This document shows positions 1 through 5,089 of a DNA stretch of 5,089 bases, piece after piece. The translations under genes were made by a program, and so were the position numbers. The notes under the pieces were generated by a model. It was not told the DNA's origin. It saw only the letters and a list, made by a program, of their open reading frames with translations, and did not search any database. The stretch comes from CBDTTW01 sp965363675. GTDB taxonomy: Bacteria; Bacteroidota; Rhodothermia; Rhodothermales; DASSAV01. The stretch spans positions 1-5,089 of the forward strand of contig CBDTTW010000206.1 of NCBI GenBank assembly GCA_965363675.1, written 5' to 3'. Position 1 is the first letter of the stretch. The number at the start of each line of letters is the position of its first letter.

Positions 1-2
1 CC

Positions 3-731
3 CCCGCCGAGCCGCCCGATCCGGCCCGCTGCTTTCGGGAAGCGGGCGTGCAGGGCAGCCTCGTCCTCTACGACCCCGCCGCCGACCGGCGCGAGATCCA
101 CGACGCCGCGCGCGCCGCCGAGGGCTTCCTGCCGGCCTCCACGTTCAAGATCGTCCACGCCCTCATCGCCCTCGAAACCGGCGCCGTCGCCGATACGTCC
201 GTCGTGCTGCCGTGGGACGGCCGCCCCCGCGAGATCGAGGCGTGGAACCGCGATCATTCCATGGCGTCGGCCTTCCGCCACTCGGCCGTATGGTACTTCG
301 AGGAGACGGCGCGCCGCATCGGCCCGCAGGCCATGCGCGCCCACCTGGAGGCGGCCCGCTACGGCAACGCCCGCCCGGAGCCCGCCGACAGCGCATTTTG
401 GCTCGTGGGCGCCCTCCGCACGAGCGCCCACGAGCAAATCGACTTCCTGAGGCGCCTCCACGCGGGCGCGCTGCCCTTCCGCCCGGACGTGCAGGCCGCC
501 GTGCGCGCAATGATGGTCGAGGAGCGCCGCCCCTCCGGCGTGCTGCGCGGCAAAACCGGCTGGGCGCGCCGCCCCGGCGGGCCCGGCATCGGCTGGTACG
601 TCGGGTGGGCCGAGCAGGACGGCCGCCGCCTGTTCTTCGCCCTGAACATGGACATTGCCCGCCCCGAGCAGGCCCCGCTCCGCCGCGAGATCGTCCGCTG
701 CGCCTTGCGCGAGCGGGGCTTTCTGCCGTAA
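3..731 (+). CDS. Class D (OXA-type) serine beta-lactamase, 5-prime partial
   Basis: This enzyme would hydrolyse beta-lactam antibiotics in the periplasm using an active-site serine and a carboxylated lysine. The visible 242 residues carry the class D landmarks in order and at normal spacing (residues counted from base 3): STFK at 46-49 (nt 138-149, nucleophile Ser46, carboxylatable Lys49), SAV at 94-96 (the S-x-V motif), YGN at 120-122, FWLVG at 132-136 whose Trp133 matches the Trp that stabilises the carboxylysine, and KTG at 184-186 (nt 552-560), followed by a GWYVGW strand and FFALNMD. Nothing catalytic is missing. The reading frame is open to the left edge, and the residues before the GTG at 48 (ARCFREAG) look like the conserved start of the mature domain. 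The true start and signal peptide therefore lie outside the window, and GTG 48 is unlikely to be the start. An AbgT-family gene follows after 47 bases on the same strand. The family call is firm; the substrate range is unknown. Confidence 0.93.
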   Translation, partial: PAEPPDPARCFREAGVQGSLVLYDPAADRREIHDAARAAEGFLPASTFKIVHALIALETGAVADTSVVLPWDGRPREIEAWNRDHSMASAFRHSAVWYFEETARRIGPQAMRAHLEAARYGNARPEPADSAFWLVGALRTSAHEQIDFLRRLHAGALPFRPDVQAAVRAMMVEERRPSGVLRGKTGWARRPGGPGIGWYVGWAEQDGRRLFFALNMDIARPEQAPLRREIVRCALRERGFLP

Positions 732-758
732 CTAGGCGCGTCGCCCCGGCGGCCTCAC

Positions 759-776
759 CCTTTTTCGCCTTTTTGC
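759..776 (+). repeat. T-rich 9-bp tandem repeat in the transporter leader
   Basis: CCTTTTTCG (759-767) is followed directly by CCTTTTTGC (768-776), ending two bases before the ATG at 779. Two T5 runs stand out in DNA this GC-rich. The tract sits where a Shine-Dalgarno sequence would be expected, and no purine-rich element is visible there. Weak 4-bp hairpins such as GGCG/CGCC (735-745) precede it, so a weak terminator after the beta-lactamase is possible, but the stem is too short to call one. Confidence 0.5.
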
Positions 777-778
777 CT

Positions 779-2308
<1,530 letters not shown>

Positions 2309-2315
2309 CCGCGCC

Positions 2316-3272
2316 TCACGGCCGGAGCGCCCGCAGACGCTCCAGCACGCCCGCCGTCACGGGGAACACCGTGCCGTGGCGCGCCCCCTCGACGAAGCGG
2401 AGGTCGGCCGAGCGGTCGGTCCACGTCCGGAGGTCGTCCGAGGTCATCACGCCGTAGGCGTGGTCCCGGTATTTGTCGAAGTACAGATGCCACGTTTGCC
2501 CGATGCGCACGGCCGTCGGGCCTTCGGCCCAGTAGTCGCCCGTCAGGGCCGCCGAGGCGGGGCCGTACGGCCCCGAAGCCCGCGCCGCCGTGGCCATGCG
2601 CAGGTTCTTCTCGGGCGCCGGCGCGAGCGTCTCGTTCTTGAGGAACATCACAAACCGGCCGCCGTCCTGCATGAGGGTTGCGTCGATGGCGTTGAAGCCG
2701 GGGTCGTAGAAGACCGCCGACGGCGCAAACGTTTTGAAGTCGCGCGTCGTCGTGTAGTAGATGCGGTGGTTGAACGCGGTCTCGCTGCTGCCCGCCGTCT
2801 CGGGGAAGCGGCCGGGGACGGTGCTCGACCAGAAGAGCAGCCAGCGCTTTTCGGCCGCCTCCCAGAACAGCTCCGGCGCCCACACGTTGCGCGTCGTCGG
2901 CGCGTCTTCCATCACGGGGATGGCCTGTTGCGCCGACCAGTGGATCAGGTCGTCCGAGGAAGCATAGCCCACGGCCGGCGTTTTCCAGGAGGTCGTCCAG
3001 ACCAGATGAAAACGCCCGTCCGGGCCTTGCGTGATCGCCGGGTCGCGCATGAGCATGTCGCCGGGCGCCGCTCCGATGCGCGGGGCCAGCACGGGCCGCC
3101 CGCCGTTGAGCGGCTGCCAGCGCAGGCCGTCGCGGCTGTAGGCCAGGTGCAAGCCGCTCTCGCCGTTGCCGGTGAAGTACGAGAATACGTAGCCTGCCGG
3201 CGGCGCCGCAGCAGGACGCAGACCGGCGCACGAGGCGCCCCACAAAGCCAGAAGGGCCAGCCATATCCGCAT
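2316..3272 (-). CDS. Exported glycoside hydrolase family 43-like five-bladed beta-propeller
   Basis: This 318-residue protein is a likely exported exo-glycosidase of the GH43 (clan GH-F) type, acting on arabinose-, xylose- or galactose-containing glycans; the substrate is not readable. Five blades show as repeated strand motifs: LAYSRDGLRW (43-52), YASSDDLIHW (103-112), YYTTTRDFKTF (172-182), MATAARASGPYG (226-237) and VMTSDDLRTW (275-284). Candidate catalytic residues are Asp77 in RDPAI (general base), Glu134 in WAPE (pKa modulator, where Asp is commoner) and Glu250 in WAEGP (general acid). His299 in RHGTVF resembles the central metal-site histidine. The assignments are inferred by analogy. 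The N-terminus MRIWLALLALWGASC is a signal peptide; Cys15 could be lipidated, but GASC is a poor lipobox. ATG 3272 is chosen for this signal and a GAGAGG site 6 bases upstream; the frame stays open further upstream, but that extension would bury the signal peptide. The gene is divergent from the sulfatase and convergent with the transporter, with 7 bases between stops. Confidence 0.88.
   Translation of the reverse strand: MRIWLALLALWGASCAGLRPAAAPPAGYVFSYFTGNGESGLHLAYSRDGLRWQPLNGGRPVLAPRIGAAPGDMLMRDPAITQGPDGRFHLVWTTSWKTPAVGYASSDDLIHWSAQQAIPVMEDAPTTRNVWAPELFWEAAEKRWLLFWSSTVPGRFPETAGSSETAFNHRIYYTTTRDFKTFAPSAVFYDPGFNAIDATLMQDGGRFVMFLKNETLAPAPEKNLRMATAARASGPYGPASAALTGDYWAEGPTAVRIGQTWHLYFDKYRDHAYGVMTSDDLRTWTDRSADLRFVEGARHGTVFPVTAGVLERLRALRP
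2324..2343. repeat. Inverted repeat at the convergent gene ends
   Basis: Perfect 6-bp arms GGAGCG (2324-2329) and CGCTCC (2338-2343) flank an 8-base loop. The repeat starts 15 bases after the transporter stop and lies within the last codons of the GH43-like gene. It could form a 3-prime hairpin on the transporter mRNA, but no T tract follows, so it is not a standard intrinsic terminator. A 6-bp repeat can arise by chance in DNA this GC-rich. Confidence 0.3.
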
Positions 3273-3278
3273 AAGGAA

Positions 3279-3284
3279 CCTCTC
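3279..3284 (-). promoter_or_regulatory. Ribosome binding site of the GH43-like gene
   Basis: On the minus strand GAGAGG lies 6 bases before the ATG at 3272. This supports that start over further upstream codons in the same frame. The sulfatase has the same GAGAGG core at 5 bases from its own ATG. Confidence 0.6.
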
Positions 3285-3299
3285 AGGATGAAGGGAGCC

Positions 3300-3317
3300 G
3301 CCGGGAAAGCGCCCGGC
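3300..3317. repeat. Short inverted repeat in the GH43-like leader
   Basis: GCCGGG (3300-3305) and CCCGGC (3312-3317) are perfect arms around a 6-base loop. If the predicted minus-strand promoter is right, this lies in the 5-prime leader of the GH43-like mRNA, with its near edge 27 bases before the start codon. Arms made only of G and C are weak evidence in this composition. Confidence 0.25.
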
Positions 3318-3326
3318 CGCCGGTGC

Positions 3327-3355
3327 AGGGTACGAACGGCGCGTCCGCCGGGCAA
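3327..3355 (-). promoter_or_regulatory. Candidate promoter for the GH43-like gene
   Basis: Read on the minus strand, TTGCCC (3355-3350) and TACCCT (3332-3327) are separated by exactly 17 bases. They match the sigma-70-type -35 and -10 consensus at 4/6 and 3/6 positions. Transcription would begin near 3320, giving a leader of about 48 bases. The match is modest; support comes mainly from its mirror-image placement relative to the plus-strand candidate. Confidence 0.35.
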
Positions 3356-3368
3356 CCCCCGACTTGCC
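3351..3368. promoter_or_regulatory. Central inverted repeat between divergent promoters, possible operator
   Basis: GGCAA (3351-3355) and TTGCC (3364-3368) are perfect 5-bp arms with an 8-base spacer. Each arm is also most of one of the two candidate -35 hexamers. A protein bound here could affect transcription in both directions. The symmetry is seen directly; the operator role is inference. Confidence 0.3.
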
Positions 3369-3392
3369 GAAGGCGCCCGCCGCGCGTAAGTT
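3364..3392 (+). promoter_or_regulatory. Candidate promoter for the sulfatase gene
   Basis: TTGCCG (3364-3369) and TAAGTT (3387-3392) are 17 bases apart. They match the sigma-70-type consensus at 4/6 and 3/6. TAAGTTG also resembles the TAnnTTTG -7 element described for Bacteroidetes, if the organism belongs there. Transcription would start near 3399, leaving a leader of about 50 bases. Confidence 0.38.
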
Positions 3393-3422
3393 GCAGGGCC
3401 GCAGACCGTGGCCGTCCTGCAA
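3391..3422. promoter_or_regulatory. Inverted repeat overlapping the sulfatase -10 region and leader
   Basis: TTGCAGG (3391-3397) and CCTGCAA (3416-3422) are perfect 7-bp arms with an 18-base spacer, ending 26 bases before the sulfatase ATG. Alternatively the RNA could fold as a 6-bp stem (3391-3396 with 3417-3422) plus GGCC/GGCC (3397-3400 with 3410-3413), with a 3-base bulge and a 9-base loop. The left arm overlaps the predicted -10, which suits a repressor operator. A leader hairpin is the alternative. Confidence 0.42.
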
Positions 3423-3434
3423 CCAGCCGGGGGA

Positions 3435-3443
3435 GGGGAGAGG
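3435..3443 (+). promoter_or_regulatory. Ribosome binding site of the sulfatase gene
   Basis: The purine-rich GGGGAGAGG ends 5 bases before the ATG at 3449. It fixes that ATG as the start rather than the in-frame upstream codons near 3323, which would place a non-signal extension before the lipoprotein signal. Confidence 0.7.
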
Positions 3444-3448
3444 CTTCC

Positions 3449-5074
3449 ATGAACACCCGCATCACGCGCGCCGCCGTCGCGGCCGCGCTCTGCGGCGCCT
3501 GCCTGGCTCTCGCCGGGTGCGCCCCCCGCCCACCCGGGCCGCCCCCCGAGCGCCCCAACATCGTGCTCATCCTTGCCGACGACCTCGGCTACTCCGATAT
3601 CGGGCCGTATGGCTCTGAAATCCGCACGCCCAACCTCGACCGCATGGCCGCCGCCGGGCTGCGCTTCCGGCAGTTCTACAACGCCGCCAAGTGCTCGCCC
3701 ACGCGCGCCGCGCTGCTCACGGGGCTTTACGCCCACGAAGCCGGCATGGCCGAGCTGCCCCCCGGACGCGGCAAAAGCCGCCCGCGCGGCCCCTACCAGG
3801 GCTTCCTCCCCGACAGCGTCGTGACCCTCGCCGACGCCCTCCGCGCGGCGGGCTACCGCACTTATATGTCGGGCAAGTGGCACATCGGCGACGAGCCCGA
3901 CCAGTGGCCCCGCCGCCGGGGCTTCGACCGCTACTTCGGCCTCATCAGCGGCGCTACGTCCTACTTCGAACTGCTTCAGGAGCCCGGAAACCTCCGCCAG
4001 ATGACGCTCGAAGACGCCCCCTGGACGCCCCCCGCCGAGGGCTTCTACGCCACCGACGCCTACACCGACTACGCCGTGGCGCGCGTGCGCGAGCACGCCG
4101 ACCGCCACGGCCGCCAACCGTTCTTTCTGTACCTGGCCTACACCGCGCCGCACTTTCCGCTGCACGCCCTGCCCGAGGACCTGGCGCGCTACCGGGGCCG
4201 CTACGATGCCGGCTGGGACGCGCTCCGCGCCGAGCGCTACGCCCGCATGCGCCGCATGGGCGTCCTAACGCCGCGCCACGCCCTGGCGCCGCGCCCGCCG
4301 CAGGTCCCCCCGTGGGAAACCGCCGAGGGCAAAGCCGAATGGGCGCGCCGCATGGAGGTCTACGCCGCCATGGTAGACCGCATGGACCAGGGCATCGGGC
4401 GTGTGCTGGCGGCGCTCGGCGAGACGGGCGCCCTGGAAAACACGCTCGTGCTGTTTCTCTCCGACAACGGCGGCTGCCCCGAGGAGGTCGCCGGGCGGCG
4501 GCTCGGGCGGCCGGGCGTCCCCACCGGCGCGCGCGGCTCCTACGCCGCCTACGAAGAGCCGTGGGCCTACGCCTCCAACACGCCCTTCCGGCTGTACAAG
4601 AACTTTCTGCACGAGGGCGGCATCAATACGCCCGTCGTGGCCTACTGGCCGCGCGGCATCCGCACGCCCGGCGCCTTCACCGACGCCGTCGGGCACGTCA
4701 TCGATGTGCTGCCGACGTTCCTGGATCTGGCCGGGGCGCCCGCGCCGGAGCAGCAGCAAAGCTGGCGGCCCTTCCCGCTCACGGGCCGCAGCCTCGTCCC
4801 GGCGCTCACCGGCGGCGCGCTCGCGGCGCGCGGCCCGCTCTACTGGGCCTACGGAGGCCATGCCGCCGTCCGCGACGGCGATTGGAAGCTCGTCTACGAG
4901 GGCCGCCGCAGCCGCGCTTGGGAGCTGTTCAACCTCGCCGAGGACCCTACCGAACTGCATAACCTCGCCGCCCGCGAGCCGGCGCGCGCCGCCGCCCTCG
5001 CAGGGGCGTGGCGCGCCTGGGCCGCCCGCGCCGGCGTCCGCGAGGAGATCCCGCCGCTGGCCTCAGCCCCCTGA
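3449..5074 (+). CDS. Formylglycine-dependent sulfatase (arylsulfatase family, type I), lipoprotein
   Basis: This 541-residue enzyme would remove sulfate esters from a glycan or aryl substrate outside the cytoplasm. The N-terminus has arginines at 4 and 7, a hydrophobic stretch and a canonical lipobox LAGC (21-24), then a proline-rich linker, so it is probably a lipoprotein anchored at Cys24. The catalytic domain begins at PNIVLILADDLGYSD (36-50), with metal ligands Asp44 and Asp45. The sulfatase signature CSPTRAALLTG (82-92) holds Cys82, the residue converted to formylglycine. Other expected active-site residues are Lys143 and His145 in GKWH, His235 in APHFP, Asp339 and Asn340 in SDNGG, and Lys384 in RLYKNF. 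The C-terminal subdomain (about 460-541) has the usual RDGDWKLVY (475-483) and LFNLAEDPTE (493-502) motifs. Overall it resembles AtsA-like S1 arylsulfatases, possibly S1_4, from memory. A formylglycine-generating enzyme is needed but not in the window. The gene is divergent from the GH43-like gene; joint action on a sulfated polysaccharide is inferred. Confidence 0.95.
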   Translation: MNTRITRAAVAAALCGACLALAGCAPRPPGPPPERPNIVLILADDLGYSDIGPYGSEIRTPNLDRMAAAGLRFRQFYNAAKCSPTRAALLTGLYAHEAGMAELPPGRGKSRPRGPYQGFLPDSVVTLADALRAAGYRTYMSGKWHIGDEPDQWPRRRGFDRYFGLISGATSYFELLQEPGNLRQMTLEDAPWTPPAEGFYATDAYTDYAVARVREHADRHGRQPFFLYLAYTAPHFPLHALPEDLARYRGRYDAGWDALRAERYARMRRMGVLTPRHALAPRPPQVPPWETAEGKAEWARRMEVYAAMVDRMDQGIGRVLAALGETGALENTLVLFLSDNGGCPEEVAGRRLGRPGVPTGARGSYAAYEEPWAYASNTPFRLYKNFLHEGGINTPVVAYWPRGIRTPGAFTDAVGHVIDVLPTFLDLAGAPAPEQQQSWRPFPLTGRSLVPALTGGALAARGPLYWAYGGHAAVRDGDWKLVYEGRRSRAWELFNLAEDPTELHNLAAREPARAAALAGAWRAWAARAGVREEIPPLASAP

Positions 5075-5089
5075 GGCCGCCCGCTCGGC

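Noticed and set aside
48..731. GTG at 48 as the true start of the beta-lactamase
   Set aside because: The upstream codons in frame (bases 3-47) look like conserved mature class D sequence, and a GTG start would leave no signal peptide.
732..775. Intrinsic terminator after the beta-lactamase
   Set aside because: T runs are present, but only 4-bp stems such as GGCG/CGCC precede them and they are not directly adjacent to the T tract.
212..778. Long in-frame upstream extension of the transporter reading frame (up to 189 extra residues)
   Set aside because: It lies out of frame over the beta-lactamase, whose motifs are intact. The extension is Arg/Pro/Gly-rich with no domain, and the AbgT N-terminus aligns at 779.
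2376..3389. 337-codon open frame on the plus strand opposite the GH43-like gene
   Set aside because: It is Arg/Val/Gly-rich low-complexity translation with no domain, and the opposite strand carries a five-bladed propeller with a signal peptide.
3273..3422. 50-residue N-terminal extension of the GH43-like protein
   Set aside because: It would bury the signal peptide inside the protein and cover the whole divergent promoter region. The GAGAGG site favours the ATG at 3272.
2945..4165. 406-codon minus-strand frame crossing the divergent intergenic region
   Set aside because: It spans parts of two well-supported genes and their promoter region in the wrong frame. Its composition is typical of a GC-rich shadow.

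Overview
The window is very GC-rich bacterial DNA with strong G/C preference at third codon positions. It looks chromosomal: there are no insertion-sequence, integron, phage, CRISPR or RNA-gene signals. It carries four closely packed genes. A Gram-negative bacterium is suggested by a class D beta-lactamase and two exported proteins, one with a clear lipobox. A polysaccharide-degrading, perhaps marine lineage is suggested by the sulfatase and GH43-like pair. High-GC Rhodothermota/Bacteroidota relatives, Planctomycetota or Verrucomicrobiota would all fit; this is inference and I cannot place the organism from sequence alone.

Left half (plus strand): the 3-prime part of a class D (OXA-type) serine beta-lactamase runs in from the left edge and ends at 731. 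After a 47-base gap with an unusual T-rich tandem repeat comes a complete AbgT-family membrane transporter (779-2308). This family includes the E. coli p-aminobenzoyl-glutamate importer and the MtrF/YdaH antimetabolite exporters. The two genes could be co-transcribed.

Right half: a five-bladed beta-propeller GH43-like glycosidase (minus strand, 2316-3272) meets the transporter tail to tail with only 7 bases between stop codons. Divergent from it is a complete formylglycine-type sulfatase lipoprotein (plus strand, 3449-5074). They share a 176-base intergenic region with two candidate promoters placed back to back, matching GAGAGG ribosome binding sites, and nested inverted repeats built on TTGC/GCAA and TGCAGG. 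The simplest reading is a small co-regulated unit in which an exported glycosidase and an exported sulfatase attack a sulfated glycan. The actual substrate cannot be read from the sequence. The final 15 bases (5075-5089) hold nothing I can name.

No clearly new system is visible. The observations most worth following are the symmetric divergent control region, the beta-lactamase/AbgT pairing and the Asp-to-Glu change in the WAP motif of the GH43-like enzyme.
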